From: CALFVT01 sp964513675
Lineage (GTDB): Bacteria > Pseudomonadota > Alphaproteobacteria > Caulobacterales > Maricaulaceae
NCBI GenBank assembly: GCA_964513675.1
Contig: CAZEOD010000036.1
Coordinates: forward strand, 1 to 26,411
Reading direction: 5' to 3'
DNA: 26,411 nucleotides
In this document: piece after piece, positions 1 to 7,827 of the stretch
Layout of the letters: every line of letters starts with the position of its first letter
How positions within the stretch are numbered: position 1 is the stretch's first letter
Position numbers and translations under genes: made by a program
Notes under the pieces: model-generated
Told to the model about the DNA's origin: nothing
The model's input: only the letters and a program-made list of their open reading frames with translations
The model's database searches: none

Positions 1-582
1 GGTGAGGGCGATATTATTGATGCGGCGATTATTGACGGCACTCACGCCATGATGGGGATTATCCATAGCCTATCCGCATTTGGAATGTGGTCACCAAAGC
101 GTGCGGATAATTTGCTGGACGGAGGCATGGCTTATTACAGATGCTACCGAACATCGGATAATAAGTTCATGGCCGTCGCCTGTATTGAACCGCAGTTTTT
201 TGCTGTCATGTTAGAGCAGCTTAAGATTAACCCCGATGAATTTGGCGGGCAAAATGATCCGTCTTCCCGAGCAAAGCAGCATGAGAGACTGGCAGCCATA
301 TTTGCGGGCGAGGACAGGGCACATTGGACAAAAATATTTGACGGGACGGATGCTTGCGTGACGCCCGTGCTGGACTATCAAGAGGCAATGTCCCATCCGC
401 AGAACCAAGCGCGGCAATCACATATAAAGTCCGGCCTATTTCAACATCCAAATATTGCGCCTCGGTTTGAACATGCGGGCCATGATGCCAAGTTAGAAGC
501 CATAAAAAAAGGCGAGCACACATCAGAGATATTGCATGAGCTTGGCCTAAAGCCCGATTTGATTGCCTCTCTGCTATCATAG
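1..582 (+). CDS. CoA-transferase family III / alpha-methylacyl-CoA racemase-like protein, 3' part
   Basis: The reading frame is open from the first base, so the gene starts upstream and only about 193 C-terminal codons are seen. The visible start of the frame reads GEGDIIDAAIIDGTHAMMG, which resembles the helix-rich middle of CaiB/BaiF family CoA-transferases (G-x-G-x-x-V-D-A-A-x-x-D). It is followed by a GG-x-x-x-Y-x-x-Y-x-x-x-D segment, as in alpha-methylacyl-CoA racemase, and by the late DACVTPVLDYQEA motif typical of this family. Such enzymes move CoA between acids or epimerise 2-methylacyl-CoA esters in branched-chain fatty acid breakdown, in the cytoplasm. Racemase versus transferase cannot be decided because the N-terminal catalytic aspartate region lies outside the window. 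It ends with TAG and is followed by a long gene-free stretch, so it is probably the last gene of its unit. Confidence 0.85.
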   Translation, partial: GEGDIIDAAIIDGTHAMMGIIHSLSAFGMWSPKRADNLLDGGMAYYRCYRTSDNKFMAVACIEPQFFAVMLEQLKINPDEFGGQNDPSSRAKQHERLAAIFAGEDRAHWTKIFDGTDACVTPVLDYQEAMSHPQNQARQSHIKSGLFQHPNIAPRFEHAGHDAKLEAIKKGEHTSEILHELGLKPDLIASLLS

Positions 583-1074
583 CAGGCTTGCGGGCAAGGT
601 CTGGTAAAATCATTACGGTTAAGGCGTTAATACAATTTTTATGCATCATCGACTGGGCGTAAGCGGCTGTATTGATTGTGTTTTTCGTCAAAATAAACTC
701 AATTTTAAGGCTTTAAACGTCTGGAATTAACCGAGCAAAAACAGGGCCTTACACCGGCTTTAATAAAGTCATTTAAAGTACATGAGCTCACTTTAAGTTT
801 AAATTTTCATTAGCCATAATTGCTCCGCAATATAGGTGTTCTGCAAAGGAAAAACCCCCTTATTTCATGCAGAATTTCCCCAAAACAACCACTTTTAGAG
901 CGCTATTTTTTATAAGAAAATAACATTAAAATACAGATCGTTAACCTCTTGAGCAGGTTTATCCTTGTTTTTCCCAATATATCTTAACGCAATAAAGGCT
1001 CGCTTTAACACGGCTTAAACTTCATTTTGCTAGGGTCATATCAAGCGGCAATATAGACCGCAAAAATGGTGTGA
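583..1074. other. Gene-free AT-rich stretch upstream of the usher-like operon
   Basis: No credible gene is seen in these 492 bases. The stretch is AT-rich and contains many TTAA/CTTTAA elements, including TTAA-N4-TTAA near 620-640 and again near 705-716, and TTAA-N6-TTAA at 1005-1018. A GTTAACCTC 9-mer lies at 940-948 and recurs upstream of the major-subunit gene. A loose promoter candidate is TTGCTA (1027-1032) with TATAGA (1052-1057), but the 19-base spacer is long. It most likely holds the end of the preceding transcript and the control region of the operon starting at 1075. Confidence 0.5.
940..948 (+). promoter_or_regulatory. GTTAACCTC motif, possible CtrA-type half-site
   Basis: The 9-mer lies 127 bases before the start codon at 1075. 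The same 9-mer occurs on the minus strand upstream of the 304-residue subunit gene. It resembles the TTAACCAT half-site of the alphaproteobacterial regulator CtrA, but a short motif in AT-rich DNA is weak evidence. Confidence 0.25.
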
Positions 1075-1542
1075 ATGGTAAAAATGAGCGTAGCTATAAA
1101 AATAGCCCGCATATGTCTGACGTCAATAACGGCAGCAATAAGTGTATTTTTCATAGCGGGCACCCCTGCTATGGCCGATGCTGTGTATGTCGAAATTCAA
1201 GAAGGCGATACGTCCTTTTTTATTGATAAAGACAAAGGTAAAATTTGGTGGATTAAAGAAGAGTGCCGGTATGAAATACCGATCTCCAAAAACCAAAAAA
1301 AGCTTAAAAAACATATAGATATCGTCTCTTCTGACAAATTTACTAAAAATGTTCAGATTGGCTCACATCGTTTTACACTGGAACAACAGTTCCGTTTTGA
1401 CATGGTGAGCCACGTTCCTACGCTACAGGTATTTAACTCTGCGCGCGGTGGCTGGTCTGAGATTCCTGTCCGTATCAATGATACGTGCAGCAGTGATCTC
1501 ACCTGTCGCCTACGCATGGAGTTACCTCTGTGCTCGGATTAG
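1075..1542 (+). CDS. Small exported protein with four cysteines, function unknown
   Basis: I do not recognise the family. The 155-residue product has a clear signal peptide: basic start, hydrophobic stretch to about residue 30, and cleavage expected after AMA at 34. The mature part of about 121 residues is rich in alternating polar/hydrophobic stretches that look like beta strands, and has four cysteines (64, 138, 144, 153) that could form two periplasmic disulfides. The start is the ATG at 1075, because an in-frame stop lies at 1072-1074; an ATG at 1084 is an alternative, and neither has a good ribosome site. The 3' end overlaps the start of the usher-like gene by 13 bases, so the two are translated from one message. 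By position it should help the outer-membrane protein, for example as a periplasmic accessory or minor fibre component; that role is inferred from the operon only. Confidence 0.7.
   Translation: MVKMSVAIKIARICLTSITAAISVFFIAGTPAMADAVYVEIQEGDTSFFIDKDKGKIWWIKEECRYEIPISKNQKKLKKHIDIVSSDKFTKNVQIGSHRFTLEQQFRFDMVSHVPTLQVFNSARGGWSEIPVRINDTCSSDLTCRLRMELPLCSD
1518..1521 (+). promoter_or_regulatory. Ribosome binding site setting the GTG start at 1530
   Basis: GGAG lies 8 bases before the GTG at 1530, inside the end of the preceding gene. No ATG further down gives a complete signal peptide, so this site decides the start of the 1118-residue protein. Confidence 0.6.
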
Positions 1543-4500
1543 AAAAAACAAATAAAAACAATAACCTGAAATCATTTCTTTGCGCATTTATCGCCGCAGC
1601 TATGTTTTATGCCGTAACGCTGGTTTTCACACCATCGGCGCTGGCCGAAACATCAAGCAAGGCGAATGTGCCTGAAAACATCTCTACTACGCAGCCCGCA
1701 GCGGGGTCAGAGGCGGATCAACAACCTGTCAAAGAAGAGGTTATTACGAAACGGGCCGCCCCGCCGACTAAGGCTCAACAGCCGAACATAGCTGCGGAAA
1801 CACCCGTTGAAACGATCGAAAAGATAGCCAATGTGACGCTCAACACAGTGATTGAGCATAGCGTTAAAGTCGAGTTAGACGGCAAGCCGCTTCCGCATGG
1901 TATCGTTCACCGCTCGGATAAAGACGGCTTATATTTTGATCCTGCGCCCTTTTTCGAAGCCTTAGGAAGCACAACCAAATATCGCCATGATGTGGGTTTG
2001 TTTACCCTCATGCGGAGCCAAGATAATGCGGAGCTGACCATTCGAACGAAAGACGGCCTTGTTGTAGCGAATGGCAAGCCTGTTGGTAAGCTTCCGCATT
2101 TCGGTCAAATCTCCGAAGATCGCATTTTGCTAACGGCGAACACCGTCGCCTTCCTGACAGGGACAAGCGCGAAATATGATAAAGACAGCCGCACTTTTGA
2201 TTTCAGATTAGATCCGCGCCTTAAGATCGCAACGGGATTTGATATCTTTGTCGAAGACGTGCCGCTACAGAACCTTAATCCAGAACCGCGCTCTGTTGGG
2301 TCTGTTCTGATTTTGCCGCTCCTACCTATCGCCGAAGCCTTAGGGCATGACGTGACGGTTATTGACGGCGGGACGAGCGTGCGGATTAAGCGCGCGCAAG
2401 ATAGCGCGGAGCTATCATTGAATTTAGACACAGGTTTAGTCAGCCTACGCGAGCGCCCCTTTGGTCTGGTTAAAGACGTGGCTTTGATTGACCGAACCAA
2501 TCTTTTATTGCCGACAAATGCAATTGAAGCCTTAACGGGAACACATGTAACTGTGGCGACGGGGTCTAACCGGATTGATATATTACTTGATGATGAGCTA
2601 CGCGGCGGCGCGGTGCCCGATCAGCGGGTCGATGATTTGCTCAAAGACACTCCGTTCACGCCCGAGACTTTAACTTTCGCCTTATCGCCAGACCGTGTGA
2701 ATAGTGTCAACTTCGCCTTTCATAAAGGCCGATATAACGGACGGGTTAGATATGAAGTCCAAGACCTGCCCAATGAAGTTGCGGAATTAGAGCCGAGTTG
2801 GCTTTCGCTGGATTTCAGGCATACGAGCGGCGTTTATGGCTCGGTCGGGGATTACTCCGGTGACCTCAGAGAATTTGATGGACTTAACCTACGCCGCATC
2901 CGCGGTGTTTCTGTCGTTAAAGAGACCCAAAAAGGAAACCGCTGGGCGCTAGCGGCAGGCGTGCCAGAAGATGGCCGCCGCCAAATCACGGAGCGACAAA
3001 GCCGGTCAAGCTTTTCAGGCGCGGCAGCCGGTGTGCGCTTTGCCAGTAAAGATGGATGGGAAGCGGGGCTCGCGCTTCACCATGATAGCTTAAATAATGA
3101 CCAACGCGCAGTTTTAAGTGCGATTAGTGGATCACTTGGCCGAAACGGAACGAAGCGCCTACAATGGAGCGCCCGCGGTGATCTTGGTACGTTTAGCGGT
3201 GCACAGCGCCAACGTAATGTTGATGCCCGCGCGTCTGTCTCTGGACGATATGAATTTAACGACACATTTTCTGTTGACCTCAGTACCGATTATCAAGGCG
3301 TTGAGTTTCAGCGCAATACATTACAGCGCCGTGAGCAAAACCGCATTGAGGCAGAGTTGGACGGGGTTGATACAAGCCAAATTGTTGAAAATCCGGCCGA
3401 AGATAATCAACTCGAAGGCCAAGACACATTCGGCCAAAGAGTAGGGCTGAATATTACGCCGACCCTGAATAGTAAGATTATTGGCGATCCGTCTCTCTCA
3501 CTTCGCTATGCACGGACAGATAACGGCGTCTGGGCCGGACAAGAAACGGGATCTGTTGTCGAAACGAAAAGCGTTTCGCTTGGAACGTCGATTGCTCAAA
3601 CAGGTGTCAATATTGGCGGCAGCGTTATCGACAACCGCGTTAGTTTTAAAGATGACCGTGACAGTGTTTCCACTCGCCAATATAGTGTTCTGGCAAGTAA
3701 ATCCTTCGATTGGGTCGATTTACGCGGCCAATATTTAAAAAGCACACGCTCGGATAATGCACCGGATACAGAACAGCTTGTTGTCACAGCCAACTTCAAT
3801 CTTGACCGGAACTTTAATCTACCGCTGCCAAAAGGCGGGCGAGTTTCAGTGTCTCCATCTATCAGCGCAGGGCAATTTAACGGCTCAAACCGCATAAGAG
3901 GCGGCGTGGTTGCAAATTTGAAGTCTGGCGAGATATTCGGCAAGAAGAATGAAGTCAGCGCGTCATTTGGTCTGTTACAATCAATAAATAACTTTAATGG
4001 CGGGGAGACGAATAAATTCCTGACCCTTTCAGCGGCACGTCAAATTAACTTCGGAAAAAACCTGAGCCTTGGATTAGCATATCGAAATAATCTTCAAGGA
4101 AATCAGAGGCTTGGAATAGAATTGCGAGGCGGATATCGGTTTAATGCACCGCGGCGCTACACGAAAACGCAAGACGGGCGCGGCGTGCTTAAAGGGCAGG
4201 CTTTCCTTGATAAGAACTATGACGGGATTCGTCAGCCGGATGAGCCGGGGGCTGGCGGCGTTATCCTGCGTATTCAAAGGTCTGGTATTGCGCTTCGTAG
4301 TGATGGTCAGGGCTATTATACGATCCAAAACATCAAAGAAGGCCTACATAGCCTTGCCGTTGATGCCCGAACCTTACCGCTTGGTTTTGGTCTATCCGAT
4401 GATAATGACTTTAAAGCTACCATTCGGGATGGACATATTTCAACGCTGGATATTCCGATTATACAGCGCGGGCAATTACGCGGCTTTACGTTCATAGATA

Positions 4501-4886
4501 GTAATGAAGACGGCAATTACACAAAGGGCGAGAAACGGGTTGAAGGCGTTCGCTTGTCGCTTGTAAACCGTGCGCAGGCCATTGATACATCTGCGGTCTC
4601 AACCTCCTTTGGGCAATTTGCCTTTGATGACTTGCGTCCAGATGAGTATGAAATTCGCACCTCTGATAAAGGCGGGCCGGGATATGAAGGCGGCACGCAC
4701 TTGACAGTTACACTAGAGGCTGACCGTTCGTTTGACCTGAAAAAAATACAGATACCCTTAAAGCCAAAAGCTAAAATCAAAACGCTATCGGCGGAAACAG
4801 AAGATGCGGGCACAGATTCCAATAGTCTCGCGCCGCCACCACCTCCGCCCCCCACTCAAAAATTTACCACGTCTGCAACGCCGTAA
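1530..4886 (+). CDS. Usher-like outer-membrane beta-barrel protein with N-terminal repeats and two C-terminal SdrD-B-like domains
   Basis: The protein has 1118 residues and starts at GTG. It has a signal peptide (cleavage near PSALA, residue 39) and a Pro/Ala/Glu linker to about 105. Two tandem repeats of about 120 residues (112-230 and 231-355) resemble copper-amine-oxidase N domains. A region from about 390 to 875 of alternating-residue beta strands has glycine and aromatic girdles, enough for roughly 20 or more barrel strands. Two Ig-like SdrD-B/carboxypeptidase-regulatory-like domains follow (about 884-975 and 982-1075), each with a D-x-N-x-D-G loop (FLDKNYDG at 892, FIDSNEDG at 988), then a proline-rich tail. 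At 440-460 a GD...FD...RRIRGV pattern recalls the GD...FDS..FRGVQL strand of fimbrial ushers. Periplasmic N domain, barrel and two Ig-like C domains copy the classical usher layout with different domain families. A chaperone and two candidate subunits are encoded just downstream on the other strand. The usher role is inference. Confidence 0.75.
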   Translation: MLGLEKTNKNNNLKSFLCAFIAAAMFYAVTLVFTPSALAETSSKANVPENISTTQPAAGSEADQQPVKEEVITKRAAPPTKAQQPNIAAETPVETIEKIANVTLNTVIEHSVKVELDGKPLPHGIVHRSDKDGLYFDPAPFFEALGSTTKYRHDVGLFTLMRSQDNAELTIRTKDGLVVANGKPVGKLPHFGQISEDRILLTANTVAFLTGTSAKYDKDSRTFDFRLDPRLKIATGFDIFVEDVPLQNLNPEPRSVGSVLILPLLPIAEALGHDVTVIDGGTSVRIKRAQDSAELSLNLDTGLVSLRERPFGLVKDVALIDRTNLLLPTNAIEALTGTHVTVATGSNRIDILLDDELRGGAVPDQRVDDLLKDTPFTPETLTFALSPDRVNSVNFAFHKGRYNGRVRYEVQDLPNEVAELEPSWLSLDFRHTSGVYGSVGDYSGDLREFDGLNLRRIRGVSVVKETQKGNRWALAAGVPEDGRRQITERQSRSSFSGAAAGVRFASKDGWEAGLALHHDSLNNDQRAVLSAISGSLGRNGTKRLQWSARGDLGTFSGAQRQRNVDARASVSGRYEFNDTFSVDLSTDYQGVEFQRNTLQRREQNRIEAELDGVDTSQIVENPAEDNQLEGQDTFGQRVGLNITPTLNSKIIGDPSLSLRYARTDNGVWAGQETGSVVETKSVSLGTSIAQTGVNIGGSVIDNRVSFKDDRDSVSTRQYSVLASKSFDWVDLRGQYLKSTRSDNAPDTEQLVVTANFNLDRNFNLPLPKGGRVSVSPSISAGQFNGSNRIRGGVVANLKSGEIFGKKNEVSASFGLLQSINNFNGGETNKFLTLSAARQINFGKNLSLGLAYRNNLQGNQRLGIELRGGYRFNAPRRYTKTQDGRGVLKGQAFLDKNYDGIRQPDEPGAGGVILRIQRSGIALRSDGQGYYTIQNIKEGLHSLAVDARTLPLGFGLSDDNDFKATIRDGHISTLDIPIIQRGQLRGFTFIDSNEDGNYTKGEKRVEGVRLSLVNRAQAIDTSAVSTSFGQFAFDDLRPDEYEIRTSDKGGPGYEGGTHLTVTLEADRSFDLKKIQIPLKPKAKIKTLSAETEDAGTDSNSLAPPPPPPPTQKFTTSATP

Positions 4887-4907
4887 GGCCGAGCGGGCAC
4901 CATCACT

Positions 4908-4936
4908 GGGGCAGCTTCGGCTGTCCCATTTTTTTT
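4908..4936 (+). terminator. Rho-independent terminator of the usher-like operon
   Basis: GGGGCAGC, a TTCG tetraloop and GCTGTCCC form an 8-bp stem with one G-U pair. It is followed by A and eight T, 21 bases after the stop codon. The opposite strand has no T run, so it serves the plus strand. Confidence 0.9.
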
Positions 4937-4981
4937 GTCTTTATTTATGAATATGAAGCGGGCGGCATGCCCTATCCGTCT

Positions 4982-5860
4982 TTAAGGCTCGCGGAAGAAG
5001 TCAATCGTAACAGTTGCATCCAAAGAGCCAAGCCCCATAGAGAGGTCATAATCCGGCATCGTATATTCGAGGTCGAGACGTATAAGCTGCTGGTTAATAC
5101 TGCCGGTACGAGTACGAATACCCGCAAAGCGCCGAAACTCAGCGATCTCTATTTGGCCGCTCGTGAGGTCATCAAGCGTATTGACTGTGCTACTAAACGT
5201 AGAATTTGCGGTACTGCCTCTCGCGCCGAAATCAAAACCATCATCATTTCCGCGTCTTGTAACGCCAACATCAACAGCAATATCATCCAGGCCTAATGTT
5301 TGCTCAAAGTCACCTGTGACATTATCTATTTCAGCCTGCGCGCGAACAGAGAACCGCGTATTTCGTGATGAGATAAAAATACTATGCGAATAGCTTCGCT
5401 CATCCGAATCAAGGCCAACATCTGTATTCGTCGAGATTGAAAAGCGGCTCAACGTATCTCCGGCATCCAAAAACCCATCGCCATCATCAAATGTAGACAG
5501 CGTCGGGTTTCCATTCGCCGCTTGCAAAATACCAAGGCGAAAGCTTTGATTAGGGTCAGGGCGAAAATTAACCGCCCGCTGCGTTGTCCCTGTTTGATTA
5601 GTTTCTCCCGCGCGGGTGAAAAATGAGATCATCTGAGCGCCAAAAGGGATGCAGCAGGAATTACTCGCAAAACGAAAATTATCATAAATATCAAAGTCTT
5701 GCCCGTCATGTATAACAACGCAGCCAAAGTTTTGACAAAAGAAATCAGTGTCGAGAAAGCTTGTTTGAGCGGAGGCTTCAAAGGCTATACTCGCAAAAAA
5801 CAAAGCAAGCCCGGACCGTAGGCCGCGCTTGAGGGGTGATATGCGGTTTGGATAACGCAA
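4982..5860 (-). CDS. Exported cysteine-containing fibre-subunit-like protein (candidate tip or minor subunit)
   Basis: The product has 292 residues with a signal peptide cleaved near EASA|QT (residue 31). It belongs to no family I can name, but it is a full-length paralogue of the 304-residue protein encoded at 6877-7791. Shared blocks are the start of the mature chain (FF-x(3)-FG-x-VV), a G-L-D-x-G-D-[ST]-L-S-x-F block (residues 129-140 here), NVTG (180-183), a GxDDGxxFG block (204-212) and the C-terminal RLDLEY...VTIDFF strands. Unlike the paralogue it has four cysteines near the N terminus (42, 47, 69, 70), which suits a disulfide-stabilised extra domain. The acidic stretch DDGDGFLDAGD (125-135) resembles a calcium-binding loop. 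It starts 6 bases after the chaperone gene's stop codon, so chaperone and subunit are made together. A tip or minor-subunit role is inferred. Confidence 0.7.
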   Translation of the reverse strand: MRYPNRISPLKRGLRSGLALFFASIAFEASAQTSFLDTDFFCQNFGCVVIHDGQDFDIYDNFRFASNSCCIPFGAQMISFFTRAGETNQTGTTQRAVNFRPDPNQSFRLGILQAANGNPTLSTFDDGDGFLDAGDTLSRFSISTNTDVGLDSDERSYSHSIFISSRNTRFSVRAQAEIDNVTGDFEQTLGLDDIAVDVGVTRRGNDDGFDFGARGSTANSTFSSTVNTLDDLTSGQIEIAEFRRFAGIRTRTGSINQQLIRLDLEYTMPDYDLSMGLGSLDATVTIDFFREP

Positions 5861-5866
5861 AGCGGC

Positions 5867-6715
5867 CTATTTAGCCGTAAAGGTAACGCTTTTAGCCGGA
5901 ACATCTGTTGTTTTAAACTTGTTCTGAGGCGCAAAAGAGTTTTTCAAATCAAAATCAACATTATATGTTTCGCCAGATATAATTTTATCTGAGGCTGATA
6001 AATTAACATCAACCGTGCGGTTTTGTTGATCTAATACGACGGTATTAAACGGAACCTTATCGACCGTTTTACCCGACATAGTCTTGATGATCGCATTACC
6101 TTTGAGGCGCGCATGAGCGTCGCCGCTATTGGCTATTTTCATTTCAACAATATTTTGATCGCCACTGGAAACCAATTGCGTTTGAATAACGGGCAAGCTT
6201 TTGGAGGGCAGTGTGGTGAGGTAAAAGAGTGACGCGAGTTGATATTTATTCCAAACACCAGAGGCATCGCCGCGGTCATCCGGCAAACGTGTTGTCGCCA
6301 AAAGGGCAAAGCGGTGATCGCCGTTCTGCTGAATTTTGAAGGGGGCTGTAATTTCAACCGTAACCTCTTGTTTTGTTTCAGGCTTTAATGTGACTACGGC
6401 GGGACTAAAGCGAACCCAATCAGCGGCCGAGCGGTCAGTTTCCCCGGGCGCAGCGAGCACAAGCTGTCCGTCTGCATCTAGTGTCCAATCAGCGAGGCTG
6501 ATGGTCATGCTGATCGTTTTTTCTTTATGAACATTACCGATTGTAATGGTTTGGCGGTTATTTTCACCCGGCTTAATCGTCATTTCGACTGTTGCTGGCT
6601 GAACGCCCACACCAAAAGCCTGCGCTGGAGCGGCGAGCATTGTTGAGGCCAGCAATGTAGCAAGGCTAAGTTTTATAATTGACGATTTTAGTAAAGAGTA
6701 ACGTGACACAATCAT
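5867..6715 (-). CDS. PapD-like periplasmic chaperone of a chaperone-usher-type system
   Basis: The 282-residue product has a signal peptide cleaved near AQA|FG (residue 33). It has the two-domain pattern of fimbrial chaperones. The first Ig-like domain (about 36-150) starts VQPATVEMTIKPGENNRQTI and carries a DW-x-x-D-x-DG segment (76-83), then DWVRFSPAVVTLKPETKQEV (99-118), the edge where chaperones bind subunits. The second domain (about 170-282) ends in beta strands. Such chaperones cap pilus subunits in the periplasm and deliver them to the outer-membrane usher. The usual subtilis-free PapD signature around the subunit-anchoring arginine is not obvious, so it belongs to a divergent branch. 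A GGGG directly abuts the ATG at 6715; a GTG two codons later fits the ribosome site better, so the start may shift slightly. The neighbouring gene for an exported subunit follows after 6 bases. Confidence 0.8.
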   Translation of the reverse strand: MIVSRYSLLKSSIIKLSLATLLASTMLAAPAQAFGVGVQPATVEMTIKPGENNRQTITIGNVHKEKTISMTISLADWTLDADGQLVLAAPGETDRSAADWVRFSPAVVTLKPETKQEVTVEITAPFKIQQNGDHRFALLATTRLPDDRGDASGVWNKYQLASLFYLTTLPSKSLPVIQTQLVSSGDQNIVEMKIANSGDAHARLKGNAIIKTMSGKTVDKVPFNTVVLDQQNRTVDVNLSASDKIISGETYNVDFDLKNSFAPQNKFKTTDVPAKSVTFTAK

Positions 6716-6766
6716 CCCCGTAGTTAATGAATATTTACGTGAGTTTAGCCAAATAAGCGTTGCTTT

Positions 6767-6774
6767 AGGGTTAA
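6767..6774 (-). promoter_or_regulatory. TTAACCCT motif upstream of the chaperone gene
   Basis: The minus strand reads TTAACCCT about 52 bases before the chaperone start. It is similar to the TTAACC motifs before the usher-like operon and the 304-residue subunit gene, and could be a shared regulator site. Confidence 0.25.
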
Positions 6775-6822
6775 TAGGCGGCAGGAATGTTTTTTCGTAT
6801 ATTTACCATTCATCTGGACATG

Positions 6823-6856
6823 AAAAAGGCCGCCAAAGCTAAGCTTTGACGGCCTT
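6823..6856 (-). terminator. Rho-independent terminator of the 304-residue subunit gene
   Basis: On the minus strand a 13-bp stem with one G-U pair (AAGGCCGUCAAAG with CUUUGGCGGCCUU) and a 5-base loop is followed by a U run. It starts 20 bases after the stop codon at 6877. It separates the subunit transcript from the chaperone gene. Confidence 0.92.
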
Positions 6857-6876
6857 AAAGTCAGTCTATCGTCAGC

Positions 6877-7791
6877 TTACGGTACGAAAATCGTGTAAGT
6901 AACGTCAGATGAGATGGTACCAACGCCTGTTGATAGATCAAATCCTTGCTCACCGGCTGTAGAGAGGTCTGTGTCGAGGTTATATTCAACGTCGAAACGA
7001 ACAGACTGTTCAGCAAGGCTACCGCGTTCTGCTGCTGTGCGCTGACCGCCAACAAATACAGTTGTCGGAGCTGCGACATCATTAGAAATCGCGTCAAGTG
7101 AAGCGAGTGTTGATACACCAGCCGCTGCGCCTGTTGGATCTTGCGAAACAGCTGCGCCGCCAGCATCTGTACCAAAGCGTAGACCATCGTCACCGCTTGT
7201 TGTGATGCTCATTTCCCATGAGATATTGGTTGTATCCAAAGCAACTGTTGCACCAGATGCGTCAACACCTGTTAGGGCGCCAGTAACATTCGCGTCTGTG
7301 CGTGAAGCGCGGATTTCAAAATCTGTGTTTGATGCAACATAGAAAGATGAAGCGTGGCTTGTGTTACCCACAGCGTCAACGTCTGTGTCTTGGTCAATTT
7401 CGAAAGCTGATAGTGAATCACCAACGTCAAGAAGGCCTGTGACTGTGCCGTCATCTGTGAAGACGCCGCCATTTACTTGGCCTGTGACAGGGTCGAATGA
7501 CGCCGCATCAACGCCGTTACCGTTCGCGCCAATTGGCGTTAAAGACCCAGTGAGGACAGTTGTGACATCACCAGCGATCAAATCAGTACCGCCAGCAGCA
7601 CCAAGACCAACAACGAAATCTGAAACGATTGGAGCTTGTGTTCCAGATCCATCATCGAATCCGTCAGCACCCCAAACAACAACAACACCCAGGACCTGGA
7701 AGAACGGACGATCAATAACAGAGGCATAAGCCGTAGACGCCATCATGGCCGTCAACGCTGTGCCTGCAATAGCAAGTTTACGTAAAGACAT
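6877..7791 (-). CDS. Exported fibre-subunit-like protein (candidate major subunit)
   Basis: The product has 304 residues, taking the ATG at 7791; GGGA lies 6 bases upstream. Longer readings from 7803 or a TTG at 7809 would add six or fewer residues and lack such a site. The signal peptide MSLRKLAIAGTALTAMMAST ends near AYA|SV (residue 23). The mature protein is small-residue and Asp rich, has no cysteine and is predicted to be all beta. It is paralogous over its length to the 292-residue protein at 4982-5860, sharing the G-L-D-x-G-D-S-L-S-x-F block (about 119-130), NVTG, GDDGLRFG (about 200-207) and the final strand DVTYTIFVP. That C-terminal pair of alternating strands is what a chaperone-usher subunit would offer to its chaperone. 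It has its own terminator and a separate control region, fitting high expression of a shaft protein. Role inferred from paralogy and neighbours. Confidence 0.72.
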   Translation of the reverse strand: MSLRKLAIAGTALTAMMASTAYASVIDRPFFQVLGVVVVWGADGFDDGSGTQAPIVSDFVVGLGAAGGTDLIAGDVTTVLTGSLTPIGANGNGVDAASFDPVTGQVNGGVFTDDGTVTGLLDVGDSLSAFEIDQDTDVDAVGNTSHASSFYVASNTDFEIRASRTDANVTGALTGVDASGATVALDTTNISWEMSITTSGDDGLRFGTDAGGAAVSQDPTGAAAGVSTLASLDAISNDVAAPTTVFVGGQRTAAERGSLAEQSVRFDVEYNLDTDLSTAGEQGFDLSTGVGTISSDVTYTIFVP

Positions 7792-7814
7792 ATTTTTTCC
7801 CATTTTCAAGTTTA

Positions 7815-7827
7815 CCGAGTTTCTCGG
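7815..7827 (-). other. Small hairpin in the 5' leader of the 304-residue subunit gene
   Basis: CCGAG-AAA-CTCGG on the minus strand lies about 24 bases before the start codon. It could stabilise the message or affect its translation. It is only five base pairs, so chance cannot be excluded. Confidence 0.35.

Noticed and set aside
227..691. Minus-strand open frame of 154 codons over the CoA-transferase gene end
   Set aside because: It mostly overlaps the conserved gene on the other strand and its product resembles nothing; a shadow frame.
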